DNA of 64,000 bases from Devosia enhydra (lineage in GTDB: Bacteria > Pseudomonadota > Alphaproteobacteria > Rhizobiales > Devosiaceae): assembly GCF_900119845.1 (NCBI RefSeq), contig NZ_FPKU01000001.1:591528-655527 (forward strand). Direction: 5' to 3'. A program made the translations under genes and the position numbers. Below, piece by piece: positions 36,934 to 43,788 of this stretch. Under the pieces are notes generated by a model that worked only from the letters and a program-made list of their open reading frames with translations, made no database searches and was not told the origin of the DNA. Position 1 is the stretch's first letter. The number at the start of each line of letters is the position of its first letter.

Positions 36934-38542
36934 GGTCGTCGTCGAGTGCCAGTTCCTCCGGCACATAAGGGACGAGACGGCCGGTCACCCGGTCGTATCG
37001 AACACTGCCCGCCAGCCCGGTGATGCCCGAGTAGCGGTTCTTGAGGACGCGGAAGTTCGCCACGTCGCGCACCTCGTCCTCCTCGGACTGCTGGTTGCGC
37101 TCCAGGCCGATCACGATGTCGGACAGCTGGACGATGGAGTGGCTGCCCCGCAGGTGGGCAAGGCTGATCTCGGCGCCCTGTTCATGCCCCTTGTCGCCCG
37201 AGGGGCGGCGCAGGTGCGAGACGAGGTGCATCGACACTCCGGTCTCCTCGACGAGGGACCGCAGGTTCGTCATCAGCCGGTCGATGGTCTTGCGCTCATC
37301 GTCGTTGTCCTCCATGCCCGACACGATGATCGAGAGGTGGTCGAGGATGATCGTCCGGCATCCGCACCCGACCGCGAGGAACCGCAGCTTGGACAGGATG
37401 CTCTCGGACTGGATGGACCCGAAGTGGTCGAAGGTGAAGAACCGTCCGGTGCCCAGAGTTTCCTCATAGGCGCGGCGCAGCTCGTCCTTGGACACCTCGT
37501 TGCCGGGGAGGTGGATCGGCTTGTTGAGGTGGAGCCCGACCATCCGCTGGGCGGATCGGCGGACGTTCTCCTCGAGCGCGACATAGCCCACGTTCTGCCC
37601 TTCGAGCAGGCGGGCATAGCCGATCTCGGCGACGGCGGTGGACTTGCCCATGCCGGACCCGGAGGTCCAGGTCACGAGTTCGCCGAACCGCTCACCATAG
37701 GTGACGTCGTTGAGGCTGGCCCATGGGTACGGACGGCCGAGTTCGATCTCGGTCGTCAGCTGGTCCCACAGGTCGAGGCCGTTGACGATGCCGTCAGGCC
37801 GATAGAGCCGCGCCTCCCAGAAGGCCGACACGAACTCCTTGATCCGGCCGTCGACCAACATTTCGTTGGCGTCCTTGACCGGCAGCTCCATGACGTGAGC
37901 CTTGCCGGGGGTCAGGAGGCGGACGCACTCGTCGACCGCTTCCCGGCCCGGCTCGTCCATGTCGAAGCCAAAGATCACCACGTCGTAGCTCTCGAGGAAC
38001 TCGAGGCTCGCCTTGACCGCCTTGGCAGCGGACTGAGCACCGTTCGGGATCGAGACGACCGGCCAGTTGCCGAGCATCTGGTACGCCGACATGGCGTCGA
38101 TCTCGCCTTCGACGACAAGAATGCGTTTGCCCCCGTCCCGCCAGAGGTGCTGGCCGAACAGGGTTGCATCCTTGAAGTCACCGGTGGTGCGGAACTTCTT
38201 GCCGGCGGACCGGACCTTCTGGCCCACGATCTGCCCCGCCTTGTTGCGGTAGGGCGCGACCTGGACCTTCTGGCCTCGATCATCCTCGGCGATGAAGTAG
38301 CCGAACTTCTCGCACGTCGCCTCGTTCAGGCTCCGGGCCGGAATGGCCTGGTAGTGTCCGAAGGGGACGAGCGACTTGTCCTTGGGTTGCTTGGGGGCGG
38401 ACGAAGGGGCCTCGCCCTCCGCCGTTTCATAGTGCTTGCAGGAGAAGCAGTAGCCATGCCCGTCGTCGTATCGCGCGAAGGCGTCGGACGATCCGCAGGT
38501 TGGGGCTGGGCAGGGAAGGCCGGTCTCGACGACCTCGCTCAA
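36917..38542 (-). CDS. Primase-helicase (T7 gp4-like)
   Basis: 541 residues (T7 gp4A: 566) from TTG 38542, with GGAAGG in front and a TTGA overlap with the upstream stop. Zinc-binding domain CPAPTCGSSDAFA...CFSC (residues 9-40), TOPRIM region ILVVEGEIDAMSAY and VIFGFDMDEPGRE, then the RecA-type helicase with Walker A TSGSGMGKST (near 290) and Walker B RTIILDHLSIIV. The acidic C-terminus (ELALDDDLGSDF) matches the T7 gp4 tail that contacts the polymerase. Confidence 0.93.
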   Translation of the reverse strand: MSEVVETGLPCPAPTCGSSDAFARYDDGHGYCFSCKHYETAEGEAPSSAPKQPKDKSLVPFGHYQAIPARSLNEATCEKFGYFIAEDDRGQKVQVAPYRNKAGQIVGQKVRSAGKKFRTTGDFKDATLFGQHLWRDGGKRILVVEGEIDAMSAYQMLGNWPVVSIPNGAQSAAKAVKASLEFLESYDVVIFGFDMDEPGREAVDECVRLLTPGKAHVMELPVKDANEMLVDGRIKEFVSAFWEARLYRPDGIVNGLDLWDQLTTEIELGRPYPWASLNDVTYGERFGELVTWTSGSGMGKSTAVAEIGYARLLEGQNVGYVALEENVRRSAQRMVGLHLNKPIHLPGNEVSKDELRRAYEETLGTGRFFTFDHFGSIQSESILSKLRFLAVGCGCRTIILDHLSIIVSGMEDNDDERKTIDRLMTNLRSLVEETGVSMHLVSHLRRPSGDKGHEQGAEISLAHLRGSHSIVQLSDIVIGLERNQQSEEDEVRDVANFRVLKNRYSGITGLAGSVRYDRVTGRLVPYVPEELALDDDLGSDF

Positions 38543-38736
38543 CGGGCCTTCCAGCACTCGCGGACAGCGTCGAAGAACGAGGGAGCGTCGTTGTCCTTCC
38601 ACTCCTCCGCGAACGCCCGGCCGGCCTCGGCGGAGGAGGCGATGAGCATCAGGACGAACAGGGTAAGCGCTGCGGGGATCAGGGCGAAGGCGAGGGCGAG
38701 GCGCCGCAGGAGCGTGTTCTTGATCCGGTAGATCAA
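38539..38736 (-). CDS. Small membrane protein, 65 aa
   Basis: TTG start at 38736 overlapping the previous stop as TTGA. Basic start (MIYRIKNTLLRR), one long hydrophobic segment (LALAFALIPAALTLFVLMLI) and a soluble tail ending FFDAVRECWKAR. May be secreted or membrane-anchored. Translational coupling on both sides supports expression; function unknown. Confidence 0.6.
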   Translation of the reverse strand: MIYRIKNTLLRRLALAFALIPAALTLFVLMLIASSAEAGRAFAEEWKDNDAPSFFDAVRECWKAR

Positions 38737-38825
38737 AGCAGCACGACCATGTTGGGGCCGAGGACGGTGATGAACGTGACGAGTGTGGTGGCACACGCCA
38801 GCATGAGCCAAGCGAGAGGGGTCAA
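38733..38825 (-). CDS. Very small membrane protein, 30 aa
   Basis: Reads MTPLAWLMLACATTLVTFIT then VLGPNMVVLL from TTG 38825, with GGAGGAA five bases upstream. TTGA overlaps with genes on both sides. Nearly the entire chain is hydrophobic. Too short for homology; coding status rests on the ribosome-binding site and the overlaps. Confidence 0.55.
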   Translation of the reverse strand: MTPLAWLMLACATTLVTFITVLGPNMVVLL

Positions 38826-39028
38826 GAGTTTCCTCCGAATGTGGAAATGACGATGTTGCCGTCCGGCTTGAACCACGCGTTGTGGACGGTGAGACCCGGA
38901 GAGGCGTGTTGTTGCGCCTCCCATCGGGAGGCGAAATGCCAGAGCAGCCCGGTGGCTGGGTCGACCACATCGGCACCACGTCGGGCACCTAGGACGACCC
39001 AGAAGTCGGGCTTGCGATCAGGAAGCAG
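38822..39028 (-). CDS. Small hypothetical protein, probable CTG start, 68 aa
   Basis: An otherwise empty 190-bp gap in a fully packed operon contains an open frame whose only suitable start is CTG 39028. It begins (M)LPDRKPDFWVVLGAR and contains DPATGLLWHFASRWEAQQ and NAWFKPDGNIVIS, normal protein composition. It overlaps the end of the HTH_39 gene by 11 bp and the next start as TTGA. A GTG at residue 21 is the only other candidate. Confidence 0.5.
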   Translation of the reverse strand: MLPDRKPDFWVVLGARRGADVVDPATGLLWHFASRWEAQQHASPGLTVHNAWFKPDGNIVISTFGGNS

Positions 39029-39296
39029 CGGAGAGCGCCTTCGGCTCCGGGGAGACGAAGTAGCGCGTGTACCGCTGACCCGTCGCCGGATGCTTGCGGT
39101 TCTGGCGCTGGACCTCGTAGCCGAGTGCCTCGAGGTCGTTGATGCGCCGGGCCAACGACATGATGCCGTAGTCGTCGATGGCCGAGCGCGGGGTGATGTA
39201 CCCGACCATCTTGCAGTGGGTCAGGATTTGACGCAGCTGCGGGCGGAGTTTGTCCTGCACGTTAATCAATTGGATCAAGTCCCTCATCGTTCTCAT
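39018..39296 (-). CDS. HTH_39-type winged-helix DNA-binding protein
   Basis: A 92-residue protein (ATG 39296; ATG 39287 possible). From LRQILTHCKMVGYITPRSAI through DDYGIMSLARRINDLEALG to GQRYTRYFV it follows the helix-turn-helix pattern of PF14090-like phage proteins: first helix, turn with T(P)xxA, recognition helix with ARRIxDLxxxG, then a beta wing. It overlaps the 3' end of the RusA gene by 35 bp. Target unknown; it may tune phage transcription or replication. Confidence 0.65.
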   Translation of the reverse strand: MRTMRDLIQLINVQDKLRPQLRQILTHCKMVGYITPRSAIDDYGIMSLARRINDLEALGYEVQRQNRKHPATGQRYTRYFVSPEPKALSAAS

Positions 39297-39732
39297 TCAC
39301 CTCACACCACCAGAGCCGGAAGCCGGGCTCCTCGCCCTTGCCTACCCAGCGTTTGACCACGGTCAGGGACACGATCTGCCTGTCATCCAGCCACGACTTC
39401 CCGAGCTTCGTGATCAGGTCCATCGGACCCTTCGCGAAGTTGTCCACGTCGCCCATCGGGGCCGTGTGGTCGGTCTTTTTGGGGGCCGGGCAGTTGACCT
39501 CGACGACGAGCGCCACGTTCCCCTTGAGTGGGACTGTGGGCATCGCCTCGATGGCCGGCTGCGCCGACTTGATCCAAGTCGTGTAGGATTTCGGGTAGTA
39601 CGTTCCCCATCTTGTGACACGGGGACGCCCTGCCGGGACCGGCTTGCCGCCGATCCAAAGCGAAAAGAGGCCCGCGCGAGCGAGCCCCTTGAGTTGTTCG
39701 ACCGCCGCTAGGGCGAGATTAGAAGTCGCCAC
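39262..39732 (-). CDS. RusA-like Holliday junction resolvase (in place of T7 gp3)
   Basis: About 156 residues from GTG 39732, which overlaps the SSB stop; the start is uncertain. The conserved domain begins at LFSLWIGGKPVPAGRPRVT (about residue 22) and carries GDVDNFAKGPMDLITKL with the catalytic aspartates and a second acid in LDDRQIVSLTVVKRW. RusA enzymes cut four-way junctions; T7 uses unrelated gp3 for that, so this is a functional replacement in the same slot after SSB. A terminator-like hairpin (39663-39688) lies within the first codons. Confidence 0.82.
   Translation of the reverse strand: MATSNLALAAVEQLKGLARAGLFSLWIGGKPVPAGRPRVTRWGTYYPKSYTTWIKSAQPAIEAMPTVPLKGNVALVVEVNCPAPKKTDHTAPMGDVDNFAKGPMDLITKLGKSWLDDRQIVSLTVVKRWVGKGEEPGFRLWWCEVNENDEGLDPID
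39663..39688 (-). terminator. Terminator-like hairpin inside the start of the RusA gene
   Basis: Minus strand GGGGCTCGC, TCGC loop, GCGGGCCTC then TTTTCG: a 9-bp stem (39667-39688) and a short T-run. It resembles the terminator at 32367-32397. Because it lies between SSB and the conserved RusA domain it may reduce downstream expression. Confidence 0.5.
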
Positions 39733-40351
39733 CGTTATCGTCGCCGGTGTCACCATCGTCGCCGGCATCTGCACCGCCGTCGAAGTCCTCGACGTCGTTG
39801 ATGTCGAAGCCGTCGATGTCGTCGAGCGCGTCGAGGTTGGCACCGCCGCCCGCGTTCTTCTTGACCAGCTGTACGACCGTCAACTGCAGGCTCACGCCGA
39901 ACATGATGACGTCGATGATCTTCTTCCCCTCTTTCACCTTCTCGGTTTTCTTGTAGGCGTAGAGGGTGGTCACGTAGCGCACCTCGTCACCCGAGCGGGC
40001 TTCGATACCCTTCCTCAGGGCCTGCCGCTTCGTGTCGACGACCGTGGGCTTGTGCTTGGTCGAGGCCTTGAGGATGATCTTTCCCTCGAACTCCTCCTTG
40101 TCGCCCTCATACTCCTTCCACGGAAGATGAAGATCGGACAGGTCGTCGTTGGGGAACACCTCGGCCGCGAAGTCGCGCACCTTCTTCTCGTGGTCGGACA
40201 TGTCCGTGTCGCCGTCGAGGACCAGCTGACCCTTGAACTTGTTGTCGGCGTACTGGCCCTTGGTGTCGGGCTTGTGGTGGTAGGCGTAGGCGGCAATGCC
40301 AACCGGGGTCACGAGCTTGACCTTCGGCTGCTTCGTCTTGGTCTCAGCCAT
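39719..40351 (-). CDS. Single-stranded DNA-binding protein (T7 gp2.5-type)
   Basis: A 210-residue protein starting MAETKTKQPKVKLVTPVG. A beta-rich OB-fold core (VRYVTTLYAYKKTEKVKEG, IDVIMFGVSLQLTVVQLVKK) is followed by a long acidic tail of Asp/Gly ending DDNGGDF with a terminal phenylalanine, the hallmark of gp2.5-type SSBs whose tail docks on polymerase and helicase. Its place before the resolvase gene agrees with T7 order. Confidence 0.85.
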   Translation of the reverse strand: MAETKTKQPKVKLVTPVGIAAYAYHHKPDTKGQYADNKFKGQLVLDGDTDMSDHEKKVRDFAAEVFPNDDLSDLHLPWKEYEGDKEEFEGKIILKASTKHKPTVVDTKRQALRKGIEARSGDEVRYVTTLYAYKKTEKVKEGKKIIDVIMFGVSLQLTVVQLVKKNAGGGANLDALDDIDGFDINDVEDFDGGADAGDDGDTGDDNGGDF

Positions 40352-40356
40352 GCGGC

Positions 40357-40512
40357 TCAGTTCCCTTCGATGTGCTTGGAATAGATGTCGCGAACGAGGC
40401 GCGTGAGCTTGCGCCGTTCGCTGCGGTCGAGGCGGGCCATGTCGAACACGACGCCCTCGGGAGTGGTCAGGTCGTAGTGGGCAGCGCCCATGCGGATGCG
40501 AATGCCGAGCAT
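40357..40512 (-). CDS. Small hypothetical phage protein, 51 aa
   Basis: Starts MLGIRIRMGAAHYDLTTPEG with AAAGG before the ATG; the longer upstream frame is a shadow of the next small gene. Basic middle part (RSERRKLTRLVRDIYSKH) suggests nucleic-acid contact. Ends 5 bp before the SSB start. Confidence 0.6.
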   Translation of the reverse strand: MLGIRIRMGAAHYDLTTPEGVVFDMARLDRSERRKLTRLVRDIYSKHIEGN

Positions 40513-40526
40513 GTGGATGGTTCCTT

Positions 40527-40652
40527 TCAGCGAGAGGGGGACAGGCCGCGCGTCATCAGTTCGACCTGGAGGTCGAGCGGCAGCGGCTCGTGGCGGCGCC
40601 GGTGAAACTGGGCGGCGTCGATCAGTTCGTCGTTGGTCAGGTCCGACCACAT
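40527..40652 (-). CDS. Small hypothetical phage protein, 41 aa
   Basis: ATG 40652, starting MWSDLTNDELIDAAQFHRRR and ending MTRGLSPSR. The sequence CGGAGCAAC before the ATG is a possible ribosome-binding site. The helical pattern with LTNDELIDAA is common in small phage proteins. It fills the gap between the hairpin at 40692-40717 and the 51-residue gene. Confidence 0.5.
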   Translation of the reverse strand: MWSDLTNDELIDAAQFHRRRHEPLPLDLQVELMTRGLSPSR

Positions 40653-40686
40653 GCGTGTTGCTCCGTCAGGGTGTTGCGCTTGTCAG

Positions 40687-40717
40687 GGCAAGAGGGTCCA
40701 CTAAATGCGGACCCCTC
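40687..40717 (-). promoter_or_regulatory. GGACCCTCTTG motif within hairpin
   Basis: Minus strand GAGGGGTCC, loop, GGACCCTC (40692-40717) and directly overlapping TGGACCCTCTTGCC (40700-40687). No T-tract follows, so it is not an ordinary terminator; the motif is shared with 32354-32367. It lies between endolysin and the SSB gene block. Confidence 0.4.
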
Positions 40718-40726
40718 GCCGTCAGG

Positions 40727-41125
40727 TCATTTGCCGGGGTACTGCGCCCACGGGAGCTGCCAGTGCGGGCCGTCCTTGAAGGACTTCCAGTCACCGCCCC
40801 ACTCGATGGGGACGCCTTCCAGCTTGGCCGCCTCTTTCACGGCGCGGGCGAGCAAGTGGTAGAGCGGCCAGTCCCAGCGGATTTCCCCAACGAATGGGGC
40901 AATGTCGACGGCATGGGCGTAGCCGTTGGCAGCCGGAATGTGCCGGCTGTTCAGCGTGGTGCTGGCGCCCGAGGCCTTGAGCTGCTTCTGCCGGGCCAGA
41001 GTGCGAACCCCCTCGATCACGGTGAAGTCGACCGTCGAGAGTGTCAGGGCGCGGCGGATAACCCGCACCAGATCGGGATGGACGCCCGCGAGGTTGCCCT
41101 CGGAGCGCTTGGAGAACACGAACAT
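40727..41125 (-). CDS. M15-type peptidase endolysin
   Basis: A 132-residue protein from ATG 41125 (MFVFSKRSEGNLAGVHPDLV). The zinc site of L-Ala-D-Glu/D-Ala-D-Ala peptidases is visible: SRHIPAANGYAHAVDIAPF gives His and Asp (about residues 63-75) and DGPHWQLPW the C-terminal His. EGVRTLARQKQL is the typical upstream segment. T5 endolysin and many podovirus endolysins have this fold. It stands at the 3' side of the RNA polymerase, behind the promoter-like element at 41137-41155; T7 has its amidase (gp3.5) a few genes later. Confidence 0.85.
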   Translation of the reverse strand: MFVFSKRSEGNLAGVHPDLVRVIRRALTLSTVDFTVIEGVRTLARQKQLKASGASTTLNSRHIPAANGYAHAVDIAPFVGEIRWDWPLYHLLARAVKEAAKLEGVPIEWGGDWKSFKDGPHWQLPWAQYPGK

Positions 41126-41136
41126 GCGTGGCCTTT

Positions 41137-41155
41137 CAGTTATAGAGTTATGCTT
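41137..41155 (-). promoter_or_regulatory. GCRYAACTC motif (copy 4), upstream of endolysin
   Basis: Minus strand AAGCATAACTCTATAACTG followed by GAAAGG and the endolysin ATG, the same layout as at 5600-5618. These two copies differ at only 4 of 19 positions although they are 35 kb apart. Confidence 0.45.
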
Positions 41156-41159
41156 GTCG

Positions 41160-42911
41160 TCAGGCAAAGAAGAACTCGGAGTCCAGGCACTCGGAGACGT
41201 CGAAGTCGCCGGGTACGATGAACTCCGAGTAGTGCGGAACCTCGGCCAGCCCCTCGGCCTGCGCGTTGAACTCCGCCTGCAGGATTTCCAGCCAGTCCTG
41301 CTGATACATGACCACGAACTGCTCGCGGAGGCACCGCGACAGGTCATCGACCCGCGCCGCGTGGACGCCGAAGCTGTCGTGGATCATGGCGAACGAGACG
41401 TTTGGACCCAGACGCTCGGCCATGGCGTTGACCGTCATGGTCAGGTGCGCCGCGTCGAACGAGTGGATCAGGTTGGGTGCCGCCGCCAGCATCTGCTTGC
41501 GACCCTGCAGCCCGCCCGTCCTGTCCTCCTCCCAGAGGACCAGCTTGCCCGCGATGGTGTTCAGGCGCAGCCGGTTGAGGGTGTAATAGGACTGTCGGAC
41601 CTTGTTGCCGGTGGGCGTGGTAAAGTCGAACGGCTTCTCCGCCTCGGCGAGAGCCATCGCGGTGGCCTGCAGCCACGCCATGACCCCCTTGGCAGACGTG
41701 ATGGTCTCGTCGAGAGCCGCCACGATCTTGTCCTTGAGGTAGGTTGCAGCCTGTCCCTTCTTGTCCATGCCCTCGGTGTGACCGTCGTTCATCAGCTGCT
41801 CGGCAATGCCGCGCTCGGTGACGCCGTAGGGCGTGGTCATCACGGCCCGCTTGACCACCTTGCGCGTGATCTTGCCGATCCACTCGTGCGCCAGGGCGAC
41901 CCCCGCGACGGCGTCTTCCGACACCAGCCGCTCAACGACGGTGGCCACCTGTGTGTAGATGTCCTGCCGCACCTTGTTCGCCGCGACGTTGGTGGCACGG
42001 GCGCCGATGGGATCACGACCCATCGCCGACAGGTGCTGCAGCCCGTTGCACGACCCGTCCTGCGGGACGGGCTGGTGGGACACGTATGTGGTCGGGTCCA
42101 CCAATGACCACGCCTCGTGCAGCTCCCGGCAGGTAGCGAGGAAGCCCCACGGCTCGTCAGCCTCGGCCCAGAATCGGCCCCCGTCTAAAGGGTCGACTGC
42201 GCTGTCGATGATCTGGACGCGATGCTCCTCGACCCACTTCACGCGAGCGGCCAGAGACATCTTGTCCTCGCCGAAGCAGTTGGCTGCGCGGATGCAGAGC
42301 CAGAACAGCCCGCGCTTGCCCAGCTCCACGCCCTCGGCGAACTCAAGGAGTGCCTTGCCGAAGTCGTCACACTGCGGGTGGAGACCCTGCGGCATCGGGT
42401 AGAACCGGGTGCGGAAGTCGAGGAAGTGCGGGAACCAGATCGCGGGCTGATTTCGCATGGTCTCGGCGATGTCGATCTGGGTGAGCAGCGCCTTGCGACG
42501 GCTCTCCATGCGGGCGTTGTGGCCGTGGATCGAGGACAGGTGGAACTTCCACTTGTTCCGCTCCTCCTCGGTCATCGCCTCCCACTCCTCGGTCGACTTC
42601 TTGGGGAGGTCGACGGTGTCAGCGTAGGGTAGCCCGCCCAGCTTGGAGCCGGACCGGTACGCCTCGGTCATCACGTCGAGCAGCCAGCCGTTGATCTTCC
42701 AGGGCGTCCGCTGGATGGCGTTGAGGGCGTGGAGGGTGCAATCCGACACCGGCGCTTCGAGCGCCCGGGTGTGGGTGTGCAGCCCGGTGCGGACGAGGTC
42801 CGTGTTCAGGAGGTAGTAGCCGCCTTCGTACTTCGACTGGGACTGGGTCAAGTTCTGCGCACTCTTGAGGATGGTGGGATGGCTGATGAAAGCGGGAGGG
42901 GATAGGCTCAT
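41160..42911 (-). CDS. T7-type RNA polymerase, C-terminal (catalytic) part
   Basis: 583 residues with the full palm-fingers core. Catalytic aspartates are in PQDGSCNGLQHLSAM (D285; T7 D537) and IHDSFGVHA (T7 D812); K354 and Y362 in RKVVKRAVMTTPYGV match T7 K631 and Y639. RTRFYPMPQ (167-175) matches the T7 DxRxR region, and the chain ends with DSEFFFA like the T7 FAFA foot. The ATG sits in an ATGA overlap with the stop of the N-terminal ORF. Before GGYYLLN it has about 29 residues not found in T7. It transcribes middle and late phage genes. Confidence 0.9.
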   Translation of the reverse strand: MSLSPPAFISHPTILKSAQNLTQSQSKYEGGYYLLNTDLVRTGLHTHTRALEAPVSDCTLHALNAIQRTPWKINGWLLDVMTEAYRSGSKLGGLPYADTVDLPKKSTEEWEAMTEEERNKWKFHLSSIHGHNARMESRRKALLTQIDIAETMRNQPAIWFPHFLDFRTRFYPMPQGLHPQCDDFGKALLEFAEGVELGKRGLFWLCIRAANCFGEDKMSLAARVKWVEEHRVQIIDSAVDPLDGGRFWAEADEPWGFLATCRELHEAWSLVDPTTYVSHQPVPQDGSCNGLQHLSAMGRDPIGARATNVAANKVRQDIYTQVATVVERLVSEDAVAGVALAHEWIGKITRKVVKRAVMTTPYGVTERGIAEQLMNDGHTEGMDKKGQAATYLKDKIVAALDETITSAKGVMAWLQATAMALAEAEKPFDFTTPTGNKVRQSYYTLNRLRLNTIAGKLVLWEEDRTGGLQGRKQMLAAAPNLIHSFDAAHLTMTVNAMAERLGPNVSFAMIHDSFGVHAARVDDLSRCLREQFVVMYQQDWLEILQAEFNAQAEGLAEVPHYSEFIVPGDFDVSECLDSEFFFA

Positions 42912-43666
42912 GCCGCCACCTTCCAGTCTGCCGGAGGGATGATCGTGGGGAGCAGCGAGGGGCGGGACAGTTCACACTGCTGCCCGATGCGGAACAGCGC
43001 CTCCTTCGCCGCCTCGGTGAACACGAACTGCTTCTCGAAGCGCCCTCCACGGAGGCGAGCGTCCTCGATTTGGAACCATTCGGGCACCGCCTCTGAGAGC
43101 AGCATGAGGAGCCGGACGCCGAAGCTGATGCCGTCGTCACGGGTCCAGCGCTCCTCGCGCTTGCGGCCCATCTTCTCGCGGAGCCGCTTGAGGTTGCGGG
43201 CGTTCATGTCGTAGTTCTTGAAGAACCGGTCGACGGTCTCCTTGTCCGTCCCACGCCACTCCTCGAAGTCGATCTGGTCGCGGAGAGAGGCGTTGATGTC
43301 GGAGGCCAGCCCCGTCAGCGCCGGGTTGAACGTAAAGTCTCGAGGCATGAACGACATGCACTTCTTGACGGTGATGACGGCGAGCGTCTCGGCCTTGAAC
43401 GTCAGGATGAGGAACCACCACGGAGCTGGACGTCCCCGCTCTCCGGCGGCAAGCCCATCGGCGGCCTCCTTCTGTGCCGCCTTGATCCGCTGGATCAGGA
43501 GGGGTACTGCCCGCTGCTGTAGCTGCGAGCCGAGTTCACTGTCAGCGACTCGCTGACTGTCGAGTTCGTCGCGGACCTTGCGGACCCCGCGCTCCACTCC
43601 GTCGAGTTCCCAATGCTTCTGCAGCTCGATGTCGTGCAGGTCTGGGGTGTGCCAAAATTGTGCCAA
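42908..43666 (-). CDS. T7-type RNA polymerase, N-terminal domain as separate ORF
   Basis: 252 residues from TTG 43666 (MAQFWHTPDLHDIELQ). GRPAPWWFLILTFKAETLAV corresponds to the T7 RNA polymerase N-terminal domain (KPEAVAYITIK region), and SLLPTIIPPADW near the end corresponds to T7 CVVPPKPW. The stop comes right after this segment and the rest of the enzyme is encoded by the next, overlapping ORF. Together the two ORFs give 835 residues (T7: 883), so nothing essential appears lost. A split enzyme or a frameshift in one gene are both possible. Confidence 0.85.
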   Translation of the reverse strand: MAQFWHTPDLHDIELQKHWELDGVERGVRKVRDELDSQRVADSELGSQLQQRAVPLLIQRIKAAQKEAADGLAAGERGRPAPWWFLILTFKAETLAVITVKKCMSFMPRDFTFNPALTGLASDINASLRDQIDFEEWRGTDKETVDRFFKNYDMNARNLKRLREKMGRKREERWTRDDGISFGVRLLMLLSEAVPEWFQIEDARLRGGRFEKQFVFTEAAKEALFRIGQQCELSRPSLLPTIIPPADWKVAA

Positions 43667-43693
43667 AAGCGCCTCTGGTAAAAAGGTGTTATG

Positions 43694-43711
43694 CGTCAGA
43701 GAGTTACGCTT
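43694..43711 (-). promoter_or_regulatory. GCRYAACTC motif (copy 5), upstream of RNA polymerase
   Basis: Minus strand AAGCGTAACTCTCTGACG, about 30 bp before the TTG start of the polymerase gene. If the motif is bound by the prophage repressor, it would keep the polymerase silent in the lysogen. Confidence 0.4.
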
Positions 43712-43788
43712 CTACCTTCGCAAATAGACAAGGAACCCCAAGGGGTTAAGCCATTACGGGGGAACAGGTATTCCGAATGGTGATCACT

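Noticed and set aside
42905-42915. Programmed frameshift site joining the two polymerase ORFs
   Set aside because: No slippery heptamer is visible at the ATGA junction and the second ORF has its own ATG, so plain reinitiation is simpler.
43735-43760. Terminator at the CCCCAAGGGG palindrome next to the attachment site
   Set aside because: The arms are only 6 bp with no loop and no T-tract follows; more likely an integrase- or repressor-related site, too weak to list.
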